Below the pieces are notes generated by a model. That model worked only from the letters and a program-made list of their open reading frames with translations, made no database searches and was not told where the DNA came from. A program made the position numbers and the translations under genes. DNA of 14,532 bases from the NCBI GenBank assembly GCA_011391285.1, contig JAABQU010000249.1, forward strand, positions 1 to 14,532, in the 5' to 3' direction. This DNA is from Thiobacillus sp. (GTDB lineage Bacteria; Pseudomonadota; Gammaproteobacteria; Burkholderiales; Thiobacillaceae). This document shows, piece after piece, positions 6,314 to 14,210 of this stretch (position 1 is the first letter of the stretch; each line of letters starts with the position of its first letter).

Positions 6314-8743
6314 TTACGCTTGGCCGGCAAACAGGTCGAGCACCGACCTTAACTCCGCTTCGAGCGCCGCCAGTCTGGCGGTGAGCTCAGTCGGGTCGCT
6401 CCCTTCTTCGCGCAGCGCGTTCTCGAGTGCTCTGCTGGCCTCCTGCAGGGGCGTGGCGCCGAGGGATCCGGCCAATCCCTTCAGTGTGTGTGCTGCGCGC
6501 CGGGCCGTCTCACGCTGGCTGTCGGTCAAGGCTTGGCGCAATTGCTCCATCACGCTCTGCTGTTCCTCGGTGAAGCCTGCCACGATGAGTTGATACAGCG
6601 CGATATCGCCACCGAGGCGGTTGAGCGCCGCGGTGTAATCCGGAACTTGCGGGGTGCCGTCCTCCAGTGAGGGCCTGCCTGGCAATACTGCCGACGCGTC
6701 TGCTGAAACCGGACTGGGCTCCCCGCGTACCGGCGGCGGCAATGTCGTCGGCTCCGCCTCCACCTCCGGCACGTGCGTCCGCCAGTGGGAAATCACGGCG
6801 AAAAACTGTTCGACGTCGATCGGCTTCGCGAGGAAGTCCTGCATGCCGACATCGGCGCAGCGCTGGCGGTCCTCGGCCATGGCGTTGGCCGTCATGGCGA
6901 TCACCGGCAGGTGGTCGAAACGCGGGTCCCGGCGCAGCCTGCGCGTCGCTTCCAGGCCATCCAGCACCGGCATCTGCAGATCCATCAACACGATGTCGAA
7001 AGCGTTGGGATCGGCGTCGAGAAAATCTAGCGCTTCCTGCCCGTTGCCCGCTACGGTGACGCCAACGCCACGCCGCTGCAGCAGCGTGCGGGCAACCGTG
7101 ACGTTGATGGCGTTGTCCTCGACCAGCAGGATGCGTAGGCCCTCCACTGCGTAAATCGGCAGTGTCGTGGCCGGCGGTTCCGCCACCGGGCCGAGGGATC
7201 GCGCGAAGGGCAGTGTCACCGAAAAAACGGAACCGGTGCCGGGTGTGCTGTCGAGCGCAATCCCGCCACCCATGAGTTCGACCAGGCGCTGGCTGATGAC
7301 GAGTCCAAGCCCGGTGCCGCCGAAGCGCCGCGTGGTGGAACCGTCGGCCTGCTCGAAGGGCTGGAACAGGCGGGTCTGCTGCTCGGGTGTGACGCCGATG
7401 CCGGTGTCGCGCACGGCAAACACCAGCCGTACCGTGTTTGCCGTGTCGTCGCGAGCCAGAACGCTGACCGCCAGGCCGATCGCGCCGTGTTGCGTGAACT
7501 TGAGCGCATTGCTCAGCAGGTTGTTGAGCACTTGCCACAGGCGCAAGGGGTCACCGACAAGGCCGGTGGGCACATTGCCATCCAGCGAAATCTCCAGCTT
7601 GATACCCTTGCCCGCAGCCAGCGGTGCGTAGAAGTCCTCGATGCGCGCAATGGTGCGGGGCAGGTCGAAAGGGATGGTATCGATGTGCAGCTTGCCGGCC
7701 TCGATCTTCGATAAATCGAGGATGTCGTTGAGGATGATCAGCAGGCTGGCAGCCGAGTCGTGCGCCTTCTCGATGAGCTCCCGCTCGTGGGCTGGCAGCG
7801 GGCCCTCGAGGGCCAGCCGGGTGAGGCCGATGACGCCGTTCATCGGCGTGCGCACCTCATGGCTCATGGTCGAAAGAAAGGTTGACTTGGCTTCGTCCGC
7901 ACGGCGGGCCGCGTCGCGCGCGGCAACCAGGTCGATAGTGCGTTCGGCCACCTTGTGTTCAAGGTCGGCGTGCGATGCGGCGAGTTCCGCCTGGATGGCG
8001 CGCATCCGGCGGCTGGTCAGAACTGTCACGATGGCCAGCACGAGCAGCAGGGCGACGGCGGAAACGCGCCGTTGCCGCAAGGTGTCGTCCAGTCGCTGCT
8101 CGGAACGCTTCCCGGCATCTTCAATGCTCTGCTGTTGCAGGCTGATCATTTCCTGAAAGTGGGCGATCATGCGATCCTGGCCTGGCAGCACCACGTCATT
8201 GAGCAGGCGCACCGCCTCTGCCTTGTCGCGCTGGCCCTCGGTCATGACCAACGTGACAGCCTGGCGCTGTGCCGGCAGGATGATCGGCACCTCTTTCTTG
8301 AGGTCTTCGATCTTCGTTAGCTCCTGCGGCGAAAGCGGCATTTCCTGCAGCTGGTGGAAGATGGCGGCGTACTGCCCGGCCAGTTCGTCGAGGCGCTGAT
8401 TGAGTTCGTCCTGCTCGAAAATGTCTTCCGAGTCGAGCAAGCGGCGCGTTATGCGCGTGCGGGCGCGCGCGAACTCCATCAACTCGCTGGAAAAGCGCAT
8501 CTTGCGTGCGACGATCTGACCCTCCTGGATGATGCCCTGCATCTGCTGCAACTGGGCATCGTCGAAGGCGAACACCGAGAGCAGCATCGCTCCGATCACC
8601 GTCGCGGCAACGCCGACCACCGTGACTAGCCGGTTGGTCACGACATCGCCAGAAGGCGCGAGGCGGAGCAGGGTGCGCAGAATGTTCAAAGGGTGATCCG
8701 GGATGAGTCTGTTGCGAAGGCAAGGAGATAAGAGGAAATCCAA
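6314..8743 (-). CDS. Tripartite hybrid sensor histidine kinase (HisKA-HATPase-REC-Hpt)
   Basis: This 809-residue membrane sensor should pass phosphate along a His-Asp-His relay. Residues are numbered from the TTG at 8743. Transmembrane segments at about 39-60 and 227-245 enclose a roughly 165-residue, mostly helical periplasmic sensor. A charged coiled-coil-like linker (246-287) follows; no HAMP domain is obvious. HisKA has phospho-accepting His295 in [10 protein letters not shown]. HATPase has the N-box [10 protein letters not shown] (408-417), DTGIG (446-450) and GGTGLGL (475-481). The receiver domain has Asp543, phospho-acceptor Asp588 in LMDLQMP, Thr618 and Lys640. A Pro-rich linker leads to an Hpt domain with His752 in AHTLKGLAG. 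The layout resembles BarA/TorS/ArcB kinases. No output regulator lies beside it, so its partner is elsewhere. The start is uncertain: 8743 is the longest option, while TTG 8689 fits the candidate promoter better. Neither has a clear ribosome binding site. Confidence 0.93.
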   Translation of the reverse strand: MDFLLSPCLRNRLIPDHPLNILRTLLRLAPSGDVVTNRLVTVVGVAATVIGAMLLSVFAFDDAQLQQMQGIIQEGQIVARKMRFSSELMEFARARTRITRRLLDSEDIFEQDELNQRLDELAGQYAAIFHQLQEMPLSPQELTKIEDLKKEVPIILPAQRQAVTLVMTEGQRDKAEAVRLLNDVVLPGQDRMIAHFQEMISLQQQSIEDAGKRSEQRLDDTLRQRRVSAVALLLVLAIVTVLTSRRMRAIQAELAASHADLEHKVAERTIDLVAARDAARRADEAKSTFLSTMSHEVRTPMNGVIGLTRLALEGPLPAHERELIEKAHDSAASLLIILNDILDLSKIEAGKLHIDTIPFDLPRTIARIEDFYAPLAAGKGIKLEISLDGNVPTGLVGDPLRLWQVLNNLLSNALKFTQHGAIGLAVSVLARDDTANTVRLVFAVRDTGIGVTPEQQTRLFQPFEQADGSTTRRFGGTGLGLVISQRLVELMGGGIALDSTPGTGSVFSVTLPFARSLGPVAEPPATTLPIYAVEGLRILLVEDNAINVTVARTLLQRRGVGVTVAGNGQEALDFLDADPNAFDIVLMDLQMPVLDGLEATRRLRRDPRFDHLPVIAMTANAMAEDRQRCADVGMQDFLAKPIDVEQFFAVISHWRTHVPEVEAEPTTLPPPVRGEPSPVSADASAVLPGRPSLEDGTPQVPDYTAALNRLGGDIALYQLIVAGFTEEQQSVMEQLRQALTDSQRETARRAAHTLKGLAGSLGATPLQEASRALENALREEGSDPTELTARLAALEAELRSVLDLFAGQA

Positions 8744-8756
8744 ACGACCGCACAGG

Positions 8757-8786
8757 AGTATTGCTGACTCTTGCCGCTACAGTCAA
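8757..8786 (-). promoter_or_regulatory. Candidate promoter for the hybrid histidine kinase
   Basis: On the minus strand TTGACT (8786-8781) is followed after 18 bases by AATACT (8762-8757). This is five and four matches to the -35 and -10 consensus. Transcription would begin near 8750, only about seven bases before the TTG at 8743, which favours a later translation start such as 8689. This is a pattern match only. Confidence 0.3.
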
Positions 8787-8823
8787 TCACCGAATGCAGC
8801 AAATGCACAGAGGAAAGCGGGGA

Positions 8824-8848
8824 GGCGCCGTCCCGCCGGCGCCGACTT
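8824..8848 (-). repeat. Dispersed stop-associated repeat, copy C
   Basis: On the minus strand AA follows the TGA stop (8851-8849) of the MazG-like gene, then the core GTCGGCGCCGGCGGGACGGC (8846-8827), then GCC. The core differs from copy A at one base. Here alone the two GGCGCC hexamers could pair as a 6-bp stem with an 8-base loop. Confidence 0.75.
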
Positions 8849-9175
8849 TCAGGGTGCCGGATATTTGAGTGCGTTCTTGACGATCTTGTCGCGGGCGGCG
8901 GCGATCAGATCGATATCGAGCACATCGGCCAGTTCGACCAGGTAGATCAGCGTATCGGCCACCTCGTCGCGGATTTCCGAGAGCTTTGCCGGCGACGGTG
9001 CAAGGCTTTCCTCTGGCGTCGCCCACTGGAAGTGTTCGACCAGTTCGGCGGCCTCGACGATCATCGCCATCGCGAGGTTCTTCGGGGTGTGGAAGGGCTT
9101 CCAGTCACGCGCAGCGGCGAAGTCGCGCAGGGAAAGCTTGAGGGAATCGAGGTCAGTAATGGTGGCGGGGACCAT
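8849..9175 (-). CDS. MazG-like nucleotide pyrophosphohydrolase
   Basis: The 108-residue all-alpha protein matches the short MazG-like/dCTPase (RS21-C6) type, which hydrolyses (d)NTPs to monophosphates and pyrophosphate and is thought to clear unwanted nucleotides. The magnesium-binding pattern is visible as EAAE (41-44) and EVAD (71-74), inside EAAELVEHFQW and EIRDEVADTLIYL. The length fits this single-domain class rather than two-domain E. coli MazG. The ATG at 9175 has GGAG six bases upstream and begins two bases after the stop of the VanZ-like gene. It is the last gene of the predicted ubiUVT operon; repeat copy C follows its stop directly. The nucleotide specificity cannot be read from the sequence. 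Confidence 0.88.
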   Translation of the reverse strand: MVPATITDLDSLKLSLRDFAAARDWKPFHTPKNLAMAMIVEAAELVEHFQWATPEESLAPSPAKLSEIRDEVADTLIYLVELADVLDIDLIAAARDKIVKNALKYPAP

Positions 9176-9177
9176 AG

Positions 9178-10224
9178 TTATCTCCGGAAAAGCATCAGCC
9201 AGGGCAGCGCGAGGAAAGGCCAGAGCGACGAAGCCAGGCGGGTCAGGCCGTTGAAATTGAGGAAGTGGCCCTGCTGCCAGACGCTCAAGGTATTTTCGAG
9301 ATAGGGATTGTCGGGCATCAGGTTGGCGAGCACGGTGGCGAGCATCAACATCATGGCCGCCAGCGCCTGTTGCTCACCCGGCGTAAATCTGAGTGCGCCG
9401 GCCCACAGGATAATGCCCAGCGCCAGCCCGCCCAGCGTGCCGGGTGTCATCCAGGCGAAGCCCAGCACGCTTTGCATCAGCACCATCATGGCAAAGCTTT
9501 TGATCAGCATGGCGGCACCGAGCATGGCCAGCGGCAACAGGACCGGATGGTTGGCGGCCAGCCGGCTGCCGATCAGCGCGATGGCCAAGGTCTGCGCGGC
9601 GACGGTGATCATTTCCAGTTCGATGAAGCGGCCAGCCTCGAAGTCGAGCGCGGCGGGCAAGTCCAGCAGGCCGCGCAGGTTGCCGTTGCCGAACAGGAAA
9701 GTTTCGGGATTGAGCTGGGTCAGCAGCCAGAGCGCCACCAGCAGCAAGCCACGATCGCCGGTCAGGCCGGTGAGAAAACGCCGTTCGCGCCAGGCATGCA
9801 GCCGGCCGCCGTCGAGCAGGTCGCGCCCCCAGCGCAGGCCGGCGGCCGCGCCAATGAATGCGCCCAGGGTATTGCTGGCGAAATCGAGGTTCGAGGGCAC
9901 GCGGCTGGGCAGGAAGTTCTGCACGGTTTCCACATTCAGGGAAAGCAGGCCGCCCGCCAGCGTGGCGATGATGAATGCGGCGCCTGGCTTCAGGCGAACC
10001 GATAGCACCGTCGCCCATAAAAACCCGAAGGGCAGGTAGGCGAACGCATTCATGACGAGATCGAACGCGGTGGTGTAACGCAGCCAGCCGGTAGTGAGAA
10101 AGGCCAGCGGGGCAACACCCGAATCGCGCCAGTCGCTGAAGGGGTAGAGGCTGCCGTAGAGCGCCAGCAGCGTATAGGCGCTGGCGAGCTGGAGCGGCAG
10201 GTTGGCAGACGTGCGCGAACTCAC
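9178..10224 (-). CDS. VanZ-family multi-spanning membrane protein
   Basis: The 348-residue inner-membrane protein has about ten hydrophobic segments (roughly 12-29, 54-76, 81-98, 113-131, 158-172, 203-221, 228-250, 262-279, 286-303, 330-346). The VanZ-like domain is in the first half: DLVMNAFAYLPFGFLW (55-70), then SLNVETVQNF (95-104), PSRVPS and DFASNTLGAFIG (114-125). The second half is extra membrane protein with no motif I recognise. The family takes its name from the teicoplanin-resistance accessory protein VanZ; most chromosomal members have no known function, and this gene is not evidence of resistance. The start is GTG at 10224, 24 bases after the ubiT stop, with a weak ribosome binding site. 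Its place between ubiT and the MazG-like gene suggests co-transcription. Confidence 0.85.
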   Translation of the reverse strand: MSSRTSANLPLQLASAYTLLALYGSLYPFSDWRDSGVAPLAFLTTGWLRYTTAFDLVMNAFAYLPFGFLWATVLSVRLKPGAAFIIATLAGGLLSLNVETVQNFLPSRVPSNLDFASNTLGAFIGAAAGLRWGRDLLDGGRLHAWRERRFLTGLTGDRGLLLVALWLLTQLNPETFLFGNGNLRGLLDLPAALDFEAGRFIELEMITVAAQTLAIALIGSRLAANHPVLLPLAMLGAAMLIKSFAMMVLMQSVLGFAWMTPGTLGGLALGIILWAGALRFTPGEQQALAAMMLMLATVLANLMPDNPYLENTLSVWQQGHFLNFNGLTRLASSLWPFLALPWLMLFRR

Positions 10225-10248
10225 CCGGGCTTACGCGGATGAAAACGT

Positions 10249-10740
10249 TCAGGCGCTGTGCGGTGTCGCCAGCCGGGCGCGCAGGCGATGGAGCAGTTCG
10301 GCTGGGCTCAGGCGCGCCGCGTCAAAGCGTGGCAGGTCGATGCCGTCGAGGGTGTTCTTCACCAGCAGGCCGAGATCGGTGTCGCCTTCCATCAGCAGAC
10401 GGCGGTTGAAGAACAGCGTGTCGGGATCTTCCTCGCGCATCAGCAGGGCAATGAAGTCGCGGGAACGCGCGGAGATGGTCAGGTCGGGCGCGGTGGCAGC
10501 GAAGATTGGCCGGAAGCCGCGTGTGCCATAGGTGAAGCGCAGCGTCATGCCGGCATCCAGTACGCGGATGGAGAAGCGCTTGCCGATCAGCGGCTCCAAT
10601 GGTTCGCGCGGCAACAGGCGGCCGAGCGCGAGGTTGAGGCCGGTGACCAGTGCGAGCGTCGGCGGCAGTTGCGGCAACTTGCTGCCCAGGCGCGCCAGGG
10701 CAGCTGGCAGGGTGAAGTCGGGCAATTTGAAGTTCGTCAT
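10249..10740 (-). CDS. ubiT: UbiT-like SCP2-domain lipid carrier for O2-independent ubiquinone synthesis
   Basis: The 163-residue protein is identified as UbiT (formerly YhbT) mainly from an SCP2-like fold and from lying directly after ubiU and ubiV. The SCP2 region (about 45-145) includes [47 protein letters not shown] and an amphipathic C-terminal helix. In E. coli UbiT binds ubiquinone precursors and is needed for oxygen-independent ubiquinone synthesis. The ATG at 10740 overlaps the ubiV stop as ATGA and gives MTNFKLPDF; a TTG at 10752 is in frame but not needed. The VanZ-like gene begins 24 bases later. Confidence 0.85.
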   Translation of the reverse strand: MTNFKLPDFTLPAALARLGSKLPQLPPTLALVTGLNLALGRLLPREPLEPLIGKRFSIRVLDAGMTLRFTYGTRGFRPIFAATAPDLTISARSRDFIALLMREEDPDTLFFNRRLLMEGDTDLGLLVKNTLDGIDLPRFDAARLSPAELLHRLRARLATPHSA

Positions 10741-11627
10741 GTTGTGACCCAATCGAGACCAGGTTTTTCATACCAGAAGCCGTTGCAATAATCGCCGGCC
10801 GGCAACTGCGCGGGAAGTTTGTCGAGCAGGTTACGATAGCCGGCAATCAGTGCGGGCATGGAGTCGGATTGTGGCGACAGACGTATCAGGCCGACGCCGC
10901 TGGTAACGAGTTCCGGCAGTTCGCGCTCCAGATGATAAACCTTCGCGGACATGGTCTGGATGCCGTTCAGCGTAAGGAAGGCCTCGCCCTCGCGCGTTTT
11001 CAGCGTCAGGCCGTCGGGGAATTCGATGCAGCGGAATTCGCAGGTGTCTTTCTGCAAGTGGTAACGCCGCGCAGTGAAACAGCGCGCCGAGTAGGCGAGC
11101 GGCAGGCGGCCATGCACGAACACTTCCGTCTCCATGTTGGCAGGCATTTCCTTCTGCTCATTTGCCAACATTGCCGCCAGCGCGGCACGGCCGATTTCCG
11201 GCGGCATCACCCAGCGTGTCGCGCCGCAGTCAGCCAGTAACTTGAGGGTATGGCTGTTGAAGATATTCAGTGTCGGCCCGGCGACGAAGGGCTGGCCGCG
11301 CTCGGCGAGTTGCCGTACCGCGCCCATTTCGTTGGCCTCTACAGTGAGGCGCGGATCGTCCTTTGCGGCGTCCATCAACCGGCGCACCGCCTTCAGGTCA
11401 GATTCGGATTCGATGAGCGGCAGCGTCGAAAAGGCCACCGCCTTGCCGGCATCGGCCAGCACCGTGGCGACTTCCAGCCAGTCGTCGAGGCGCATTTCGT
11501 GGCGGCGCGAGCAGACAGCTTCGCCGAGGTAGATGACGTCGACCGGCTGCTCCGCCATCTCGGCGTAGAAATCCATGGTCTGCTGGCGCGACCAGTAATA
11601 GAGCAAGGGGCCAAGAGAGAGCTTCAT
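10737..11627 (-). CDS. ubiV: UbiV, U32-family 4Fe-4S protein of O2-independent ubiquinone hydroxylation
   Basis: The 296-residue protein starts [12 protein letters not shown] and matches UbiV (formerly YhbV, about 292 residues in E. coli). With UbiU it forms the iron-sulfur complex that supports hydroxylation of ubiquinone precursors without O2. The four expected cluster cysteines are present at 39 (EAVCSRR), 183 (SARCFTARR), 196 and 200 (KDTCEFRC), in the C-X12-C-X3-C arrangement. The ATG at 11627 overlaps the ubiU stop (ATGA) and gives the family length. ATG 11633 adds only two residues, and the longer in-frame reading to 11759 lies within ubiU. The stop overlaps the ubiT start. Three genes joined by two ATGA overlaps indicate matched expression. 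Confidence 0.95.
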   Translation of the reverse strand: MKLSLGPLLYYWSRQQTMDFYAEMAEQPVDVIYLGEAVCSRRHEMRLDDWLEVATVLADAGKAVAFSTLPLIESESDLKAVRRLMDAAKDDPRLTVEANEMGAVRQLAERGQPFVAGPTLNIFNSHTLKLLADCGATRWVMPPEIGRAALAAMLANEQKEMPANMETEVFVHGRLPLAYSARCFTARRYHLQKDTCEFRCIEFPDGLTLKTREGEAFLTLNGIQTMSAKVYHLERELPELVTSGVGLIRLSPQSDSMPALIAGYRNLLDKLPAQLPAGDYCNGFWYEKPGLDWVTT

Positions 11628-12631
11628 TTCCATGGTCGGTTGTAGGCGCCCAACGTCGCCGACTGGCCTTCCGATACCTTGTTGAGCTCGGCCATCCACG
11701 CCGCCTTCGCGACAAAATGCTCGGGGTCGCGCCGGCAGGAATCGATGGCCTCGCGCCACACCTTGGTGACTTGCGTGACGTAAGCCGGGCTGCGCTGGCG
11801 GCCCTCGATCTTGATGGCGCAGACGCCGATCTTCATCAGCTCTGGGAGTAGTTCCAGCGTATTCAGGCTGGCCGGCTCCTCGATGGCGTAATAGGTTTCC
11901 TCATCCACCTCGAAGCGCCCCTTGCACAGCGTCGGGTAGCCGGCGCGCTCATCTTTGCCAAAGCGGTCGATGAGGATGCCGTTCAAGCGCGTTTCCATGC
12001 CGGCCGGCGTTTCTTCATAGCGCACTGCTTTGCCCGGTGAGCAGGCGCCGTTGCAGTTGGGCGAGGTGCCGGTGGCGTAGGCCGACAGCGCACAGCGCCC
12101 TTCAACCATCACGCACAGGCCGCCGAAACCGAACACCTCGATCTCGACCGGCGTGTTCTGCACCACCTGCTCGACCTGCGCCATCGATAGCACGCGCGGC
12201 AACACGGCACGCTGGATGTTGAAGCGTTCGCGATAGAAATTTATCGCCTCGTAGTTGGTCGCCGAACCCTGCACGGACAAGTGCAGGCGCAGTTGCGGGT
12301 GGGTGCGGTGTGCATACTCCATCAGGCCGGGATCGGCGAGGATCACCGCATCGACACCGAAGGCCGCCGCCTTGTCCACCGCTGCCGTCCACTTCACCCA
12401 GTTGTCGCTCAACGGATAGGTGTTGAGGGCGACCAGCACCTTCACGCCGCGTTGGTGGGCGTAGGCGATGCCCGTTTTCAGGCTGGCATCGTCGAAATTC
12501 AGCCCGGTGAAATTGCGCGCGTTGGTCTCGTCGCGGAACCCGGTGTAAACGCAATTCGCCCCGTGATCGACAGCGGTTTTCAGCGCCGGCAAGCCGCCGG
12601 CAGGGCAGACGAGTTCGAAAGCTGAGCTCAT
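11624..12631 (-). CDS. ubiU: UbiU, U32-family 4Fe-4S protein of O2-independent ubiquinone hydroxylation
   Basis: The 335-residue protein starts [18 protein letters not shown] and matches UbiU (formerly YhbU, a U32 'peptidase' family member). It is the partner of UbiV in anaerobic ubiquinone hydroxylation. The cluster cysteines are Cys173 and Cys180 in [11 protein letters not shown], Cys197 in NGACSPGK and Cys236 in TLCKGRF. Their spacings of 7, 17 and 39 residues are the ones I recall for E. coli UbiU. An additional cysteine, Cys193, lies in SPNCNGAC. The ATG at 12631 is the only good start but lacks a clear ribosome binding site; the predicted leader is about 20 bases. It is the first gene of the operon and sits behind the FNR-type promoter at 12658-12699. 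Confidence 0.95.
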   Translation of the reverse strand: MSSAFELVCPAGGLPALKTAVDHGANCVYTGFRDETNARNFTGLNFDDASLKTGIAYAHQRGVKVLVALNTYPLSDNWVKWTAAVDKAAAFGVDAVILADPGLMEYAHRTHPQLRLHLSVQGSATNYEAINFYRERFNIQRAVLPRVLSMAQVEQVVQNTPVEIEVFGFGGLCVMVEGRCALSAYATGTSPNCNGACSPGKAVRYEETPAGMETRLNGILIDRFGKDERAGYPTLCKGRFEVDEETYYAIEEPASLNTLELLPELMKIGVCAIKIEGRQRSPAYVTQVTKVWREAIDSCRRDPEHFVAKAAWMAELNKVSEGQSATLGAYNRPWK

Positions 12632-12657
12632 GGCAAGGGTGAAAAAGGTGACGGCGG

Positions 12658-12699
12658 ACTATAAGTGCGCCATGATTTTCGTAGCTTGACTTGGGTCAA
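12658..12699 (-). promoter_or_regulatory. FNR/ANR-type promoter of ubiUVT (box at 12686-12699, -10 at 12658-12663)
   Basis: On the minus strand TTGACCCAAGTCAA (12699-12686) is a perfect TTGAC-N4-GTCAA inverted repeat, the spacing and core of FNR/ANR/DNR boxes (consensus TTGAT-N4-ATCAA). A TATAGT -10 box follows at 12663-12658. This places the transcription start near 12651 and the box centre at -41.5, the standard position for FNR-type activation. No good -35 box is present, as expected for an activated promoter. The start point is predicted, not mapped. Confidence 0.7.
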
Positions 12700-12706
12700 C
12701 GGCGAT

Positions 12707-12733
12707 AAAAGTCGGCACTGGCGGGATGGCGCA
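12707..12733 (+). repeat. Dispersed stop-associated repeat, copy D
   Basis: AAAA (12707-12710), the core GTCGGCACTGGCGGGATGGC (12711-12730), then GCA, whose last base abuts the TAA stop (12736-12734) of the diguanylate cyclase. Relative to the gene it has the opposite orientation to copies A and C. It is closest to copy B (3 differences in 27) and lies just upstream of the ubiU FNR-type box. Confidence 0.75.
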
Positions 12734-14200
12734 TTACGCCATATTCGACTGCGTCGCCACCTTCACCCGGTTGCGCCCGGCGTTCTTCGCTTCGTACAAG
12801 GCGGCGTCGGCGCGATTCACCGTCAGGTCCGGTAACTCCGTGCCGTCGTATTGGCTGACGCCGATGCTGATTGTCACGGGGATGGTTTGGCCATTCACCA
12901 CGATGGCCGCCGCCTCGATTTTTTGCCGCAGGGTTTCGGCGATACGCTGTCCCTCGGTGAGGTCGCATCCCTTCATGACCATCAGGAACTCCTCGCCGCC
13001 CCAGCGCGCGGCGATGTCGGAGGCGCGCAAGCCGGCCAGCAGCCGTTCCGCAATGAGCTGCAAAACCTGGTCGCCGGCCAGATGGCCATGACGGTCGTTG
13101 ATTTCCTTGAAGTGGTCGACGTCAGCCAGCAGCACCGCGATCGGCTGTGGCGCGCGGCGGTATTCGGCCAGCAACTTGTCGATGAGGATGGTGAAGGCAT
13201 GACGATTGAGCAGACCGGTCAGCTTGTCGGTCGAGGCCATTTCCTCGATACGCAGCTGATAACGGGAAAACGCCACATGGATGAGGATAACGACAAAGAG
13301 CGTCACCACCAGGCTGATGGCAAGGCTGGCGTACAGCGTCTGGCGGATGCCGGCCAGCGCGACCGACTCGTTTTGTTCGACAAACAGATACCACTTGATC
13401 TCCGGCAGATAGTTGACGTGAAGGATATGGTTGTCCCCGTCGGCCTCATACTGATAAGAGCCGTGCCGCTCCTGCAGGATGCGGTCGAGCAGCGGCCCGA
13501 GACCGGGCTGCTGGCGCAAGGCTGGCGCGGGCTGCGCCTGCTTGCCCAAACTCACCCGCTCCCCGCGCGAATTGGCGAAATAGATGGTGCGGTTGAAACG
13601 CGCCTGGTATTCACCGATCAGGCGTTGCACGGCATCGACCGTCAGGCCGATGCCCGTTGCGCCGATGTAGTCGCCGTTGTAGTCGAACACCCGGTAATTG
13701 ATGAAGATGGTCAGGGCGTCGTCGTTGGCGAGGTCGGGATCGATATTGATCTCATAATCCTCGCTCATGCCGCGCACGCGGGAATACCAGGCATCGCGCG
13801 GCTCGAAGGACGATATCCGTTTCAGCACGCCGTCGCCGGTATAGTAATTCGCCGTCTTTTCGGATATGAAGAAACTGCTGAAGGCTCCATGACGTTCCTT
13901 GACCTCCTTGAGGTAACGCGCCATTTCGCCGGGCTCCTTCTCGCCCCGCAGCACCCAGTCACGCATGAAGGTATCGTGCGCCATGGTCGAGGAGATCAGC
14001 ACCGGCCGCACGAGATCCTTCTGGATTTCGGAGTAGATGTTACTGGAAGTCAGCGGCAGGTCCTGATCGATGATCGCGGCGCGAATCGCCTGGCGCGACA
14101 CTTGATAGCCGATCAGCGAAATGGCCATGAATCCCGTGGTCAGTAACACCCACAGGATCAATACGAACTGGCGGCGGTCGAAAATACGCAGATTCTTCAT
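12734..14200 (-). CDS. Membrane diguanylate cyclase with dCache sensor and GGDEF domain
   Basis: The 488-residue protein should make cyclic di-GMP from two GTP in response to an external ligand. It has a transmembrane helix (about 11-31), a large periplasmic region (about 32-288) of dCache type with DAWYSRVRG and NGDYIGATGIGL motifs, and a second helix (about 289-310). The cytoplasmic GGDEF domain (about 320-482) opens with TDKLTGLLNRHAF. The active-site motif is GGEEF (401-405), a functional variant. RASD (392-395), five residues earlier, is the RxxD inhibitory site, so product feedback is expected. Metal- and substrate-contacting LLADVDHFKEIND is intact. The ATG at 14200 lies ten bases after the stop of the upstream dehydrogenase gene. 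An in-frame ATG at 14257 would overlap that gene and add a hydrophilic extension, so it is rejected. The ligand is not predictable. Confidence 0.93.
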   Translation of the reverse strand: MKNLRIFDRRQFVLILWVLLTTGFMAISLIGYQVSRQAIRAAIIDQDLPLTSSNIYSEIQKDLVRPVLISSTMAHDTFMRDWVLRGEKEPGEMARYLKEVKERHGAFSSFFISEKTANYYTGDGVLKRISSFEPRDAWYSRVRGMSEDYEINIDPDLANDDALTIFINYRVFDYNGDYIGATGIGLTVDAVQRLIGEYQARFNRTIYFANSRGERVSLGKQAQPAPALRQQPGLGPLLDRILQERHGSYQYEADGDNHILHVNYLPEIKWYLFVEQNESVALAGIRQTLYASLAISLVVTLFVVILIHVAFSRYQLRIEEMASTDKLTGLLNRHAFTILIDKLLAEYRRAPQPIAVLLADVDHFKEINDRHGHLAGDQVLQLIAERLLAGLRASDIAARWGGEEFLMVMKGCDLTEGQRIAETLRQKIEAAAIVVNGQTIPVTISIGVSQYDGTELPDLTVNRADAALYEAKNAGRNRVKVATQSNMA

Positions 14201-14210
14201 GGCCCGAATT

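Noticed and set aside
9265..10039. Two long plus-strand open frames opposite the VanZ-like gene
   Set aside because: The translations are rich in Gln, Gly and Ala or Ser, as expected from antisense reading of a hydrophobic GC-rich gene, and have no recognisable motif.
9178..10224. VanZ-like gene as an antibiotic-resistance determinant
   Set aside because: There is no vanA-type cluster, and VanZ-domain proteins are common chromosomal membrane proteins of unknown role.
11624..12631. The U32 proteins as peptidases or collagenases
   Set aside because: The cysteine patterns and the ubiU-ubiV-ubiT order match the iron-sulfur ubiquinone proteins, and U32 peptidase activity is not supported by anything seen here.
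14090..14125. FNR-like half sites TTGAT and GATCA inside the diguanylate cyclase gene
   Set aside because: The spacing is wrong by one base, the second half is imperfect, and the site is inside a coding region with no gene start nearby.
12851..14146. 431-codon open frame on the plus strand opposite the diguanylate cyclase
   Set aside because: It is a mirror frame of a GC-rich gene. The minus-strand protein has complete dCache and GGDEF motifs, while the plus-strand translation shows no domain and has a low-complexity charged composition.
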